DNA of 41,965 bases from JAMIFV01 sp035906055 (GCA_035906055.1 JAMIFV010000018.1:1-41965), one strand, 5' to 3'. Counted from the stretch's first letter, positions 1-8,257 are shown. Notes: a model not told the origin generated them from the letters alone. Translations and numbers: made by a program.

Positions 1-119
1 GGTGTCCCGATGCTCGCCAGCGATGCAGGCAATACGTGCATTTGTACGATTGAAGGCCGCGTTTCAGACCATTCTTTTTAGTCGAACTCCGGTGGCACTT
101 AGGACAGTTTTTGATTCAT
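1..119 (-). pseudogene. Transposase N-terminus (zinc ribbon), partial and apparently frameshifted
   Basis: The minus strand encodes a zinc-ribbon head of the kind found at transposase N-termini: C-P-K-C, then a KNG motif, then Y-K-C-x-x-C. The best ATG (117-119) is out of frame with it. The two would be joined if the five-base T run at 108-112 (five A's on the coding strand) were one base shorter, which would give M-N-Q-N-C-P-K-C. The zinc-ribbon frame has a stop just upstream and no ordinary start codon. I therefore read it as a frameshifted or mis-called transposase. The rest lies beyond the window. Confidence 0.5.
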
Positions 120-180
120 TTCGTTTCAAACCATAGGTTAAAAGCATGATTCTAATACAATATATATCAAAAACAGCCCC
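1..180 (-). mobile_element. IS element end, partial (runs off the left edge)
   Basis: The IS terminus reads leftward from about position 180 as GGGGCTGTTTTTGATA on the minus strand, followed about 60 bp later by the start of a transposase on the same strand. The IS at the right edge of the window has a similar end (GGGGCTGTACCAGATA; the first eight bases and the GATA match), so both probably belong to the same or a related IS1595-like family. The insertion cut the coding end of the neighbouring pyruvyl transferase-like gene. Family assignment is tentative because only about 180 bp is present. Confidence 0.6.
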
Positions 181-1063
181 CCATTTCTTTAATTATGCCT
201 GAAACCATGAACTTCTGAACACAGTCCAGCATTGCTGTATGAGCACGCTCCAGTGCAGCGTCGCTGCTCATCATGGGACTCATTCTGCTTATCTTTGTAA
301 GGCTGTTCGCCGCCATGCCGACCATGGCCTTTTCAATAGACTCGTTAAGCGCTTTCCCACGAATCAGCTTTCGCATAAACCCTAACCTTGCTTCCTCAAT
401 GCTGGAAGGAAATATCTTATAGGGTTTTAAAGAAGTCGATAAAGCTTCCGACCAGTCCAGCCACTTGTTCCTGTTAACATGATTGAGCGGAAGTATGGGT
501 ATCCACGGCACCCGGAGCACATCAGCGATAATGGCCCCATGCATCGCTTCCGCGATGAGGACGCTTGAGTTCTGTATCTTATCAAAGACAGTCTCAACCG
601 GCAGCCGGGGATCAATCATGTTGATTCCCGCCAATGCGCAAACCTCTTCCCATCTGCCACGGAAAACGCTCTGCCAGTGCGGCATGAATGAGATCACGGG
701 GTTGGAAGGTTTCTTTCGTGCGATCAGGCCGCGCACCAGTATAGCGGAATCGCCGATCGCCAGCTCACTGGCAAGGCCAAGCGCCTTAGCGGTTCTGGGG
801 CCTCTTACAAAGTAAATGGACCAGTCTTTTTGCGAAAGATTAGGGCGTGAATGGTACTCCGGTACAAACCCTGAGCCCAATACGCTTTTATGGGCTCTTT
901 TCTTGTAAGGGGCCAGAATTTCATCACCCAGGATAGAACCGATGCCAAGAAATAATTTATCTTCGTTTTCATCAAGGATTCCGGGAAGTAATTTTGGCCA
1001 CATCCACGTGTTGACCTCATCGCCGAAATTCGGGCTACTGCCTCTGTAGTATACAAGCTTCAC
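167..1063 (-). CDS. Polysaccharide pyruvyl transferase-like protein, C-terminus cut by an IS
   Basis: The 298-aa product resembles the polysaccharide pyruvyl transferase family (WcaK/CsaB type), which adds ketal pyruvate to exopolysaccharide or cell-wall sugars in the cytoplasm. The N-terminal N-F-G-D-E motif with following W and P residues, and the glycine-rich LGIGSILG segment near residue 40, are typical. The start is GTG at 1061-1063, preceded by a good AAGGAG. The last four residues (GGCF) and the stop come from the IS end near 180, so the native C-terminus is lost. Whether the truncated protein works is unknown. It faces away from the island and is part of the chromosome. Confidence 0.7.
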   Translation of the reverse strand: MKLVYYRGSSPNFGDEVNTWMWPKLLPGILDENEDKLFLGIGSILGDEILAPYKKRAHKSVLGSGFVPEYHSRPNLSQKDWSIYFVRGPRTAKALGLASELAIGDSAILVRGLIARKKPSNPVISFMPHWQSVFRGRWEEVCALAGINMIDPRLPVETVFDKIQNSSVLIAEAMHGAIIADVLRVPWIPILPLNHVNRNKWLDWSEALSTSLKPYKIFPSSIEEARLGFMRKLIRGKALNESIEKAMVGMAANSLTKISRMSPMMSSDAALERAHTAMLDCVQKFMVSGIIKEMGGCF

Positions 1064-1410
1064 ACAATGGCTCCTTTATGTCACGAATGACTTTTGCGCT
1101 ACAAAACTCAGTTCAAGAAACAATCGTGTAAATGAGCTATAGCAAAAGAGTATGAGAACTATTCCGGTCGGATGTCCCCTGTATTGGTATCTTGGATGGC
1201 CGTTTTCTTTTCCAGGGGACTAATGTTTCCCTGAAGAAGAAGTTGAGATGTTCTACCACTGCTCAGGCGAACAACGTGCCGGGCAGATGAAATCCAGAAG
1301 AGCTCAAGATTCCGTGCGCGGAATATAGCAGCCGACAACTGGTTGGGCAATAGCCCGGTGAAATGCGTGGAACGCAGGCGCCTAAAAATAAACACACAAC
1401 CTTTTATAAA
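1064..1410. other. Gene-free stretch left of the island
   Basis: About 350 bp lies between the pyruvyl transferase-like gene and the left attachment site. I see no convincing gene here. A minus-strand reading frame at 1159-1461 runs through the displaced tRNA half and has no family resemblance. The stretch must include the 3' flank that followed tRNA-Thr before the island entered. Confidence 0.5.
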
Positions 1411-1455
1411 TGGTGCCGCTTGTGTGAATTGAACACACGACCTACCGCTTACAAG
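1411..1455 (-). other. attL: displaced 3' half of tRNA-Thr
   Basis: The minus strand reads as the 3' half of a tRNA: anticodon loop CTTGTAA, 3' side of the anticodon stem, variable loop, T arm (GTGTG-TTCAATT-CACAC, fully paired), acceptor strand and CCA. It shares an 18-bp core (1438-1455) and the 12-base acceptor end with the intact tRNA-Thr at 30971-31045, but the T arm differs. No 5' half is attached. This is the expected footprint of a tyrosine recombinase acting in the anticodon loop: the host's own 3' half was pushed to the far end of the island. Confidence 0.85.
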
Positions 1456-1596
1456 TAGCATAGTCTACTCTACTACTTTCTCCCAAGCAATCCTAAATAT
1501 CCAAATATACTGAGTAATTTCCTATTGTTAAAAATTGGCGAGTAATACTGCGTTCATGATTTTTCTAGCGATTACCAAGTAAACTTCTTATTATAG

Positions 1597-1642
1597 CCTT
1601 ATTAAAATACCAGCCTTCTTAAGGCCACCAAAATTAATAAGG
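1597..1642 (+). promoter_or_regulatory. Nested inverted repeat covering the integrase ribosome binding site
   Basis: CCTTATTAA (1597-1605) pairs with TTAATAAGG (1634-1642), and inside it GCCTT (1613-1617) pairs with AAGGC (1621-1625). The right outer arm holds the AAGG (1639-1642) that is the only Shine-Dalgarno candidate for the integrase ATG at 1653. In RNA the ribosome site would be in a stem; in DNA it could be a binding site for Int or the excisionase-like protein. The repeats are seen directly; the function is inferred. Confidence 0.5.
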
Positions 1643-1652
1643 TTATACTATC

Positions 1653-2843
1653 ATGCCCAAAGCAAAACTTACCGAGAATTTCGTTGCCGCCCTCGACTAC
1701 ACGGAAGAAGGACAAGTGATTTATACCGACACCGACCTGCCCGGCTTCGGTGTTGTCGTAGGCAAAAAAACCAAAACTTATTTCGCGCAACGCGACATAA
1801 ACCGCAAGACAGTGCGCGTTACCATCGGCAAGCATGTCCTCATCAAAAATAGGGAAGCGCGTGAAGAGGCTAAAAATTTCCTACTCCGCATGGCGAAGGG
1901 TGAGAATCCTAACAAGGTAAAGCATCAGGCTGCACTGGATGGAATAACACTCGCTCAGGCTTTCGAGAATTATAAAGCCGGAAAAAAGAACCTAAGCAAA
2001 ACCACCCTCAAAAACCTTCAATTTTGTGAAGATAGCTGGTTTCAGGATTGGTTAAAAAAGCCACTGAAGGATATAACAAAACAACTGATTATTGACCGCC
2101 ATAGAAGAATTGGGGAAGAGACCGGTAATGCGACAGCAAATATCGGCCTGCGCGTTTTACGGACGGTCTATAACTTTGCGATGGTTACCAATGAAAATCT
2201 GCCATCCAACCCCGTACAAGCGCTTTCACAGGCAAAGAGTTGGTATACCGATGTAAAGCGGCAAACGGTTATAAAGCCAACACAGTTGAAGCCTTGGTAT
2301 GATGCGGTGATGCTTATAGATAATAGCGTCATCAGGGATTATTTCTGCCTGTTGCTGTTTACCGGCATGAGGAGACAGGAAGGCTTAACGCTAAAATGGG
2401 AGAATGTGGATTTTCAGGAAAAAGTGATAACGGTGCCTAAAACCAAAAGCGGCAGGCCATTAGCTATACCCATGAGTGAATACGTCTGTACCCTGCTGGA
2501 AGCTCGAAAGAAACGCACTGAAGATAGTATCTGGGTGTTTCCCAGCCGTGGCAAGACAGGGCATCTGGTTGAACCGAAGAAATCAGTCGCATGGGTGAGC
2601 AAAAAATCAGGCGTCACCTTCATGCTGCATGACCTCCGCCGCACTTTCATTACTATAGCTGAGAGCCTAGATATTTCAGCTTATGCTGCAAAACAGCTTG
2701 TAAACCATAGTTCCAGCGGTGATGTAACAGCTGGGTATATTATTATGAATGTAGACAGGCTGCGTGATCCTATGCAGAAGATTGCTGAGTATATTAGCGC
2801 CAAAATTAACGCCATTGAACAAAGCTCTGACGAGAAATCATAG
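1653..2843 (+). CDS. int: Tyrosine recombinase / P4-type integrase
   Basis: This 396-aa protein has the layout of P4-like integrases: an N-terminal arm-binding domain with the Y-x-D-x-D-L-P-G-F-G-V signature (residues 24-34), a core-binding region around 95-190 and the catalytic domain after about 205. All catalytic residues are visible: R240 (TGMRRQEG), a lysine at 263-265, H326-x-x-R329 (LHDLRR), H352 and nucleophile Y362. It would catalyse integration and excision at tRNA-Thr. It starts about 200 bp inside attL and reads inward, the usual position for the enzyme that made the attachment sites. Confidence 0.95.
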   Translation: MPKAKLTENFVAALDYTEEGQVIYTDTDLPGFGVVVGKKTKTYFAQRDINRKTVRVTIGKHVLIKNREAREEAKNFLLRMAKGENPNKVKHQAALDGITLAQAFENYKAGKKNLSKTTLKNLQFCEDSWFQDWLKKPLKDITKQLIIDRHRRIGEETGNATANIGLRVLRTVYNFAMVTNENLPSNPVQALSQAKSWYTDVKRQTVIKPTQLKPWYDAVMLIDNSVIRDYFCLLLFTGMRRQEGLTLKWENVDFQEKVITVPKTKSGRPLAIPMSEYVCTLLEARKKRTEDSIWVFPSRGKTGHLVEPKKSVAWVSKKSGVTFMLHDLRRTFITIAESLDISAYAAKQLVNHSSSGDVTAGYIIMNVDRLRDPMQKIAEYISAKINAIEQSSDEKS

Positions 2844-2853
2844 ACGCAGTTGT

Positions 2854-3498
2854 ATGAAAACAAAAAACAAAGAAAAGGAAGCCAAAAAACCATTATGGAA
2901 GGAATCAAATCCCCCATCATGGTTTAGCTTAGACAACTATAAACACCTCAGGAATATGGATGCCGCTGGATGGCTTTCCAATATAGATAAAAGACAAGAA
3001 GCAAAGCCAGAGCCTCTTTTTGGTGATGCAGAAATGTTTGTTCCACACATCCAATTTCCTGTACGCGAAATAGATTCTATGGAGAACTTGCAACGCAGCT
3101 TAAACCCGCTGCATCGGCATTTTTTGAATTTAACTATTGATTTACGAGCAAATGACGCGCTGTTGCTAAAAGAAATTCAGAACATTATTACCAAACAAAG
3201 AAATTTAATTCACCGTCCTAGCCGGGGTATGCCACGCGGCAAGAAGCCGGAGCTTTCTAAAACAGCTTTTACTCCTGCAACTTTTAAGAAATGGCAAACA
3301 AATGGCATAATACCCTTACGAGATTTAGAAATTTGGGCGAATTGCAACAATACCAGATTCACCGACGCACAAATGGGACGGTGGATTTTTAATAAGACCC
3401 TAAAGCCTAGCAGAGATATTAATAGAGCACGCAATGTCTGGCGAGAAGCTGTACTCTCCTTGACTGCGCTTCGGGCGCATCTGCAATTCAATTGTTGA
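2854..3498 (+). CDS. Integrase-linked hypothetical protein
   Basis: A 214-aa protein begins 10 bp after the integrase stop. I chose ATG 2854 because longer starts overlap the integrase. The head (P-S-W-F-x-L-D-N-Y-K) and the W-L-S-N-I-x-x-R segment resemble, from memory, proteins of unknown function found next to integrases (DUF6387-like); this was not searched. The C-terminal third is basic and helical, with a W-Q-T-N-G-I-I-P-L-R-D-L segment that could be a DNA-binding helix pair. It is probably co-transcribed with int; the role is unknown. Confidence 0.6.
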   Translation: MKTKNKEKEAKKPLWKESNPPSWFSLDNYKHLRNMDAAGWLSNIDKRQEAKPEPLFGDAEMFVPHIQFPVREIDSMENLQRSLNPLHRHFLNLTIDLRANDALLLKEIQNIITKQRNLIHRPSRGMPRGKKPELSKTAFTPATFKKWQTNGIIPLRDLEIWANCNNTRFTDAQMGRWIFNKTLKPSRDINRARNVWREAVLSLTALRAHLQFNC

Positions 3499-3589
3499 CC
3501 TAAAGTGACCCAAGAATACCCACCCTATTCTTGGAAAACATAGGTTTTTAACAAAAAATATAATTGCCCTTTCGATAACGGAGGAAGCA

Positions 3590-4036
3590 ATGACAGATGA
3601 AATACTCTTAAAAACTATAAATCAGGGCACTCGTAGCGGTATTCCCGTACTTGTACGGCCCAAGCTGACGCTGAATCGCATACTATCCAGTTCTGCCAAC
3701 AGCAATGCCAATGATACTCCCGCCGAAACTGTGATTGCTGCCCCCGCAAACTCGGCGGCAACCGATACCTCCACGACAACTGATGAAAGTGCAGCTTCGG
3801 CTAGCCCTGATTCGCATTTATTCAACATGGAGTTACTAACACGTCTGAAGAACTGCAACCCCGCTTTGACGTTGCTTACAACAGCAGAAGTAGCGGCTAT
3901 TTTTCGTGCTAGTGTTAAAAAATTTGAGAACGACCGTTATCAAAAGCGCGGCCTGAAATACATAAAAATTGCCGGAATGGTGCGCTACAGGCTGAGCCAT
4001 ATCTTAGCTGAGCTTGACGCGCAAATTGAACAATAA
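3590..4036 (+). CDS. AlpA/excisionase-like helix-turn-helix protein
   Basis: A 148-aa protein with a strong ribosome site (GGAGGAAG). The first ~85 residues are low-complexity, rich in Ala, Thr and Ser. The C-terminal ~65 residues are a MerR-like winged HTH of the excisionase/AlpA kind: L-T-T-A-E-V-A-A-I-F at the first helix and G-M-V-R-Y-R-L-S-H-I at the wing and last helix. Such proteins act as recombination directionality factors or activate integrase. The position next to int and the fold support this; the long N-terminal linker is unusual for a small Xis. Confidence 0.65.
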   Translation: MTDEILLKTINQGTRSGIPVLVRPKLTLNRILSSSANSNANDTPAETVIAAPANSAATDTSTTTDESAASASPDSHLFNMELLTRLKNCNPALTLLTTAEVAAIFRASVKKFENDRYQKRGLKYIKIAGMVRYRLSHILAELDAQIEQ

Positions 4037-4054
4037 CCCCTTACAAGGACGATT

Positions 4055-4723
4055 ATGAGTAATATATTGCAATCCCCCCCCAAACACACCCCAAACTATG
4101 ACCACTCCTATGGCTGCGAAAAGTACTCTGCATCTTGTCCATGCTGCATAGCCGCTTACAAGCAGTGGCTGATGGAAAATGCGCTGCGGCTACTCGGCGA
4201 CGCATATGATTCACGAATCATAGAACTTAGCTATAATACATACTATGGCGATGGATTTCCCTACCCTGCTGAGACCATGAGAAAAGTGCGCTCAGACATC
4301 AACTCGATAAGCTCCGACACTTCAATGGCCATTGGAACCATATTTGTAGAATTTAACTACAGGAATAACGACTGGAAATCCACCGCTAAGGTCATCGTCA
4401 CAGGCATAAGTCTGGAGATGCTGAAACAAATCGAATGGATTTTCGACCACAAACCGTCCCTTTTTCAGGCGGCAGATTCTATACAGACTGCTCCCGTTCC
4501 AAGCCGCGATTTTTCTGAAATCTTGAAGTGGGAAACGCCGTCATTAATAGCAGAACTGGCTGAATACCGCGCTGCAGATTTACTTGATGAGGGCTGGATT
4601 ACGGAGTGCGAAGAAGAATTGAATTTTCGCCTCGATACGTTAAGGCCGCAAGATTTTTTGTTTCTGCATAATATAACGCATGGCCCACTTGAGAAGACAC
4701 TCGATAAGGCATTAAAGCCGTGA
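4055..4723 (+). CDS. Hypothetical protein upstream of the helicase
   Basis: A 222-aa protein that I do not recognise. Near the N-terminus it has a Cys cluster (C-P-C-C around residues 28-31) plus an earlier Cys, which could bind metal. The centre contains hydrophobic strands and a W-x-x-D-H-K segment; the C-terminal part is acidic and helical. It begins 18 bp after the HTH gene and its stop overlaps the GTG start of the helicase (GTGA), so the two are translationally coupled. A role as a partner of the helicase is inferred from this coupling only. Confidence 0.6.
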   Translation: MSNILQSPPKHTPNYDHSYGCEKYSASCPCCIAAYKQWLMENALRLLGDAYDSRIIELSYNTYYGDGFPYPAETMRKVRSDINSISSDTSMAIGTIFVEFNYRNNDWKSTAKVIVTGISLEMLKQIEWIFDHKPSLFQAADSIQTAPVPSRDFSEILKWETPSLIAELAEYRAADLLDEGWITECEEELNFRLDTLRPQDFLFLHNITHGPLEKTLDKALKP

Positions 4724-6804
4724 TCCCGAGAAAATTGGCAAAGTCTCAACAGCGGGCTACCTGCGCAGCCGGGCAATCGCATGTGCTACTCTTCGCTGGC
4801 GCAGGCACAGGCAAAACCGAAACACTAACTCATGCCATTGGCCGTGTACTTGACTCAGCCTCGACGATGCCATCACAGGTGCTAGCGGTTACATTTGGCC
4901 GGAAGGCTACCGCTGAGATGCGGGAACGGCTTATTCGCCATGTTGGTGCAAGCAAGGCTTCAAAAGTGTCCGTAAGCACACTTCATGCCCTTGCTACAAG
5001 TATCATTGAGCAGCATGGCGCGTTGATAGGATTAAGCCAGACATTCACCATTCCACTTAAATCGGCGGAACTGGATTGCCTGAAGCAGGTAATTGTCAAA
5101 TGCGGGTATAAGGCTAAAGACTTGAAGAAAATTGCAGCCATGCATCGCAGGATAGAAAAGTATAAATGCCGGGGCATATTACCGAGCCAGATAACGGTTA
5201 AAAACAAGGCAACGAAAAAGCTGGCTATTATCTATGCCGCCTTCCAGTCCACCTTGCTGAAAATGAATCTGGTGACCTATAGCGACCAGATAATACATGC
5301 CGTCACCCTGCTCAGAAACCATGAGCATGTGCGGACGCAGTACGCCAATAAGTACCGCAACATATTCATTGACGAGTTTCAGGACTTGAATCCGGCGCAA
5401 TATGCCTTGCTTAAATTGCTTGCCGGACAAGACACCTTGTTTTGGACGGTAGGTGATGATGACCAGAATCTCTATAGCTGGCGCGGCGCGGATACGGAAA
5501 TCATGAGCCGCTTTAGTGAAGATTTCCCAATGGCAAAGGTATTCATGATGGAGCGTAACCGCCGTTCTATGGGGCATGTCGTTGATGGTGCCTATGGGCT
5601 TATTCAGCACAACCAGAACCGTCACCCCAAAAAACTCTATACCAAAAAGCCTAAGGGTGAGAAAATCAAGGTTCACCGCCTGTCCGACCAGAAAGAGGAA
5701 GCTGAATATATCGCAAAACGCATTGTCCGGCTCATCAGGAAGAAGGGTGTGAACCCTCAAGATATTGCCGTTCTGGCAAGGTTTAAACAGGTTCTAAAGC
5801 CGATTCAAAAGATTCTGACAGCAGAGGGCATACCGTGCCATTTCTCAGGCGATACGCAATTACTGCATAGCAAAACCGTAACAGATGCGCTGGCATACAT
5901 GCACGCCATCGAAAACCCCAAATATACGCAAGCCTTTGAAACCATTATTAATACGCCCAAGCGCGGTATTGGGCACACCACCATTGAGAAGATCCAGCAT
6001 TATGCCACCGCTCATAAGACATCCTTCTGGAAGGCTACCCGCCGTCTTGAAAAAGCAGGCAAACTAAACAAGGCATCCGTTTTCATAGCTGACTTTCTGC
6101 GGTGGCGTAAGTTGCGTAGGGCGATACCAGTACGTCAGGCAGCCACTCTTATACTGCAAGAATCAGGGTATATGGCCTCTCTTAAAGGCAAACCGGATAA
6201 ACTGGCGGCGATAGAAAAGCTGGTAGGCATGACAAAGGGCTATGCTACAATCAGGCAATTCTTAAATGGCATCGCGGAAGACATCGGCGATGACGATGCC
6301 ACTTCCGAGAAAGCAGTTCACCTCATGACGCTCCATGCCGCAAAGGGGCTCGCTTTCGATGCTGTGTTCATGCCAGCGTGGGAAGATGGAGTTTTTCCTA
6401 ATTATCGAGCACTGGATAGTAATAAAGCGGACAAAATGGAAGAGGAACGCAGGTTAGCGTATGTAGGCATCACCAGAGCGCGTGAGTATGTTTGCATTAC
6501 CCATATTGTTAAACGCCGCCCTACTCATCGCCACGCCGTCCACGAGGTAAAACCGTCGCGCTTTATTGAAGAACTGCCCCGCACGGCGCGTGAACGCACA
6601 AGGAGCAAGCTGGCAACGAAACTTTTACGCTCCGGCAGCACAGGTGAAGGAAAATCCAAGTATATCGCGCCGGGTGACATTGTTAGCCATAATAAAGATT
6701 GCGGGTACGGGCAGGTCGTCACGCGGGAGGGAAAGATTCTGGTCGTCAAGTTTAACGATATTGGGCTGAAAACAGTGCGCCTGAAGGAGGTCACGAAGGC
6801 GTAA
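4720..6804 (+). CDS. UvrD/PcrA/Rep-type superfamily 1A DNA helicase
   Basis: A 694-aa 3'-5' DNA helicase with the full motif set: Walker A GAGTGKT (27-33), motif Ia V-T-F-G-R-K-A (58-64), Walker B D-E-F-Q-D (218-222), motif III G-D-D-D-Q-N-L-Y-S-W-R-G-A (245-257), and near residue 540 the H-L-M-T-L-H-A-A-K-G-L motif V, then the V-G-I-T-R-A-R motif VI. The C-terminal ~70 residues resemble the small tail domain of UvrD/PcrA. The start is GTG, overlapping the previous stop. Helicases of this family unwind DNA for rolling-circle Rep proteins, and a candidate Rep is the next gene, so the pair may replicate the excised island. A DNA-repair or defence role is possible. Confidence 0.92.
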   Translation: MIPRKLAKSQQRATCAAGQSHVLLFAGAGTGKTETLTHAIGRVLDSASTMPSQVLAVTFGRKATAEMRERLIRHVGASKASKVSVSTLHALATSIIEQHGALIGLSQTFTIPLKSAELDCLKQVIVKCGYKAKDLKKIAAMHRRIEKYKCRGILPSQITVKNKATKKLAIIYAAFQSTLLKMNLVTYSDQIIHAVTLLRNHEHVRTQYANKYRNIFIDEFQDLNPAQYALLKLLAGQDTLFWTVGDDDQNLYSWRGADTEIMSRFSEDFPMAKVFMMERNRRSMGHVVDGAYGLIQHNQNRHPKKLYTKKPKGEKIKVHRLSDQKEEAEYIAKRIVRLIRKKGVNPQDIAVLARFKQVLKPIQKILTAEGIPCHFSGDTQLLHSKTVTDALAYMHAIENPKYTQAFETIINTPKRGIGHTTIEKIQHYATAHKTSFWKATRRLEKAGKLNKASVFIADFLRWRKLRRAIPVRQAATLILQESGYMASLKGKPDKLAAIEKLVGMTKGYATIRQFLNGIAEDIGDDDATSEKAVHLMTLHAAKGLAFDAVFMPAWEDGVFPNYRALDSNKADKMEEERRLAYVGITRAREYVCITHIVKRRPTHRHAVHEVKPSRFIEELPRTARERTRSKLATKLLRSGSTGEGKSKYIAPGDIVSHNKDCGYGQVVTREGKILVVKFNDIGLKTVRLKEVTKA

Positions 6805-6985
6805 AAAGCGCAGACCGCATAAAAAATAATACTTCGTATATTGTAACTCAAAATTTACACATCAAAACGCGAAAAATCCCACTTTTTATTATAGAAAATG
6901 GCTGATATTCACACTTTTTCACTGATTTTGATGTTCAGCATAGATAATACGTTTCTTACTAATTTTTCTAAGAAGAGAGAAAAAT
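6805..6985. promoter_or_regulatory. AT-rich intergenic region with inverted repeats; candidate origin or rep promoter
   Basis: Between the helicase and the candidate Rep gene there are 181 AT-rich bases. ACATCAAAA (6859-6867) pairs perfectly with TTTTGATGT (6926-6934) across 58 bp, and GCTGA (6901-6905) with TCAGC (6935-6939). The related phrases CACTTTTTATTA and CACACTTTTTCAC lie between them. A ribosome site (AAGAGAG) precedes the Rep ATG. A double-strand origin is often next to its initiator gene, but no nick site can be named from sequence alone. Confidence 0.35.
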
Positions 6986-7819
6986 ATGACTACTAAAAAC
7001 TCCCCTATAACCCACTACAAATATCTGATGGGATTATATAGGAATCGCCTCGTCACCAAGAAAAAGAAGGGTGAATTTTATGAAACTACGGAACATGACA
7101 TCTGCAAGGAACATGAGCAGAAGCAATACAAGAAAATATTAAAATCTATTAAAGCAGCAAAGCCGGATATTAACATCATAAATTTAAGGGTATCGGAGAA
7201 GCGGTGGCAGGAACTCTATTACTTCAATCCGTTTAGAATCATTCCCTGTCATGAGGCAACACTGGTGGGTATAGAAGCGTTCAAACTGCGCCTCAAGGAT
7301 ATGCACATGTTCACGGTGATTGAGGGTAAGCATGAAACCAATAACAAGGACTTCCAGTTGGATTTAAAGCGTATCAAACGTGATTTCCAGCATGGGTTAC
7401 GTGGAAGAAACTATATCGGCATGATTGAGCTGGCTTATTTCAAAAATGCGGAGCATGGCGGCGGGGAACTGATAGCACCTCATTTTCAGGGCATTATGTG
7501 GGGTGAGCTGACGAGGAAGGATAAGGAGCGGCTCAATAAAAAATTCTCAGGCGGCAGGAATCAGGCTACAGGGTTTTATAGCCGCAAAGTCTATAATCTC
7601 GCTGGCGCGGTCAGCTACATGCATAAACTGCCGGTGTATGGCTATAAGCTGAAAAAGAAAGGCAGTTACGCTCATACGGCAGAATATCTCAAGAATGCTC
7701 GGCTATACTTCCTTTACAAGCAACTTAAAGACCTCAAATTCGCGGATATGTTTGTATCTGGTGGTGAAGGCGTTGCGCTCAGGGATACCATAATAAGCCA
7801 GCTAAAAGACAAAAGCTGA
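6986..7819 (+). CDS. Candidate HUH-type rolling-circle replication initiator (Rep)
   Basis: A 277-aa basic protein. It carries three segments in the order expected of HUH endonucleases: a strand ending F-T-V-I-E (109-113, motif 1), P-H-F-Q-G (165-169, motif 2 of the H-x-Q variant seen in some Rep families) and S-Y-M-H-K (210-214, motif 3, Y-x-x-K with Y211 as nucleophile), 45 residues after motif 2. Such proteins nick one strand at an origin and start rolling-circle replication. It follows a UvrD-type helicase, the usual helper. The first ~70 residues are unmatched. Motif-level evidence only; a structure prediction would decide. Confidence 0.55.
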   Translation: MTTKNSPITHYKYLMGLYRNRLVTKKKKGEFYETTEHDICKEHEQKQYKKILKSIKAAKPDINIINLRVSEKRWQELYYFNPFRIIPCHEATLVGIEAFKLRLKDMHMFTVIEGKHETNNKDFQLDLKRIKRDFQHGLRGRNYIGMIELAYFKNAEHGGGELIAPHFQGIMWGELTRKDKERLNKKFSGGRNQATGFYSRKVYNLAGAVSYMHKLPVYGYKLKKKGSYAHTAEYLKNARLYFLYKQLKDLKFADMFVSGGEGVALRDTIISQLKDKS

Positions 7820-7867
7820 AGCTGTAAAGTATATGTACATAACAATACTAATATGGCGGGGGTAACT

Positions 7868-8194
7868 ATGAGTACGATGACAAACTTCCTTGGTAGCTTT
7901 TTGCAGCTTCAAGACCGGGTGATGCTAACGCAATATCTGGGCAGGTGGGAAGATAGAGGCAACCATAAAATGTTTCGGGCTGAGAACGGCGCGGTAATGC
8001 ACTGGTGGCCGCCGAAGGGAACTATACGATTTAATGGCAAAGCAGATGCAGCCCGTGATTTGGAGAAAGCTATGGTAACGGCAGGCAAGCTGATTCTGAA
8101 AGCGCAGACGGAGGCATTGAATAAAGATGATACTAAAAAGCCTCGGCCACTTCGTACTCTCCCTGATTGGTTTGATGAAAAAGCCGGAAAATAG
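7868..8194 (+). CDS. Small hypothetical protein
   Basis: A 108-aa protein. I chose ATG 7868 because GGGGGT lies 6 bp upstream; a start five residues earlier (7853) lacks a good site. A central H-W-W-P-P-K-G-T-I-R-F-N-G-K segment looks like a small beta unit, followed by a helix and a charged, Pro-rich tail. Similar short proteins occur in integrative elements (recalled, not searched). It closes the replication module and is probably co-transcribed with the candidate Rep gene. Function unknown. Confidence 0.55.
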   Translation: MSTMTNFLGSFLQLQDRVMLTQYLGRWEDRGNHKMFRAENGAVMHWWPPKGTIRFNGKADAARDLEKAMVTAGKLILKAQTEALNKDDTKKPRPLRTLPDWFDEKAGK

Positions 8195-8243
8195 CCGACT
8201 GAGAACAGTATAAGAATAACCGGCTATGTACGTCTTTCTAATA

Positions 8244-8257
8244 AACTGAGCTACACC
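8244..8257 (-). other. Short tRNA-like remnant (5' / D-arm sequence)
   Basis: On the minus strand GGTGTAGCTCAGTT matches the D-arm side of many tRNA genes, but the following bases do not complete a D stem or an anticodon arm. It lies at the junction between the replication module and the metal block, where an older attachment site could have been. It is short enough to be chance. Confidence 0.25.

Noticed and set aside
1159..1461. A 100-aa minus-strand frame
   Set aside because: It begins inside the displaced tRNA half and shows no family resemblance or ribosome site.
5179..5760. A 193-aa minus-strand frame opposite the helicase
   Set aside because: Antisense to the helicase motif region; no independent evidence.
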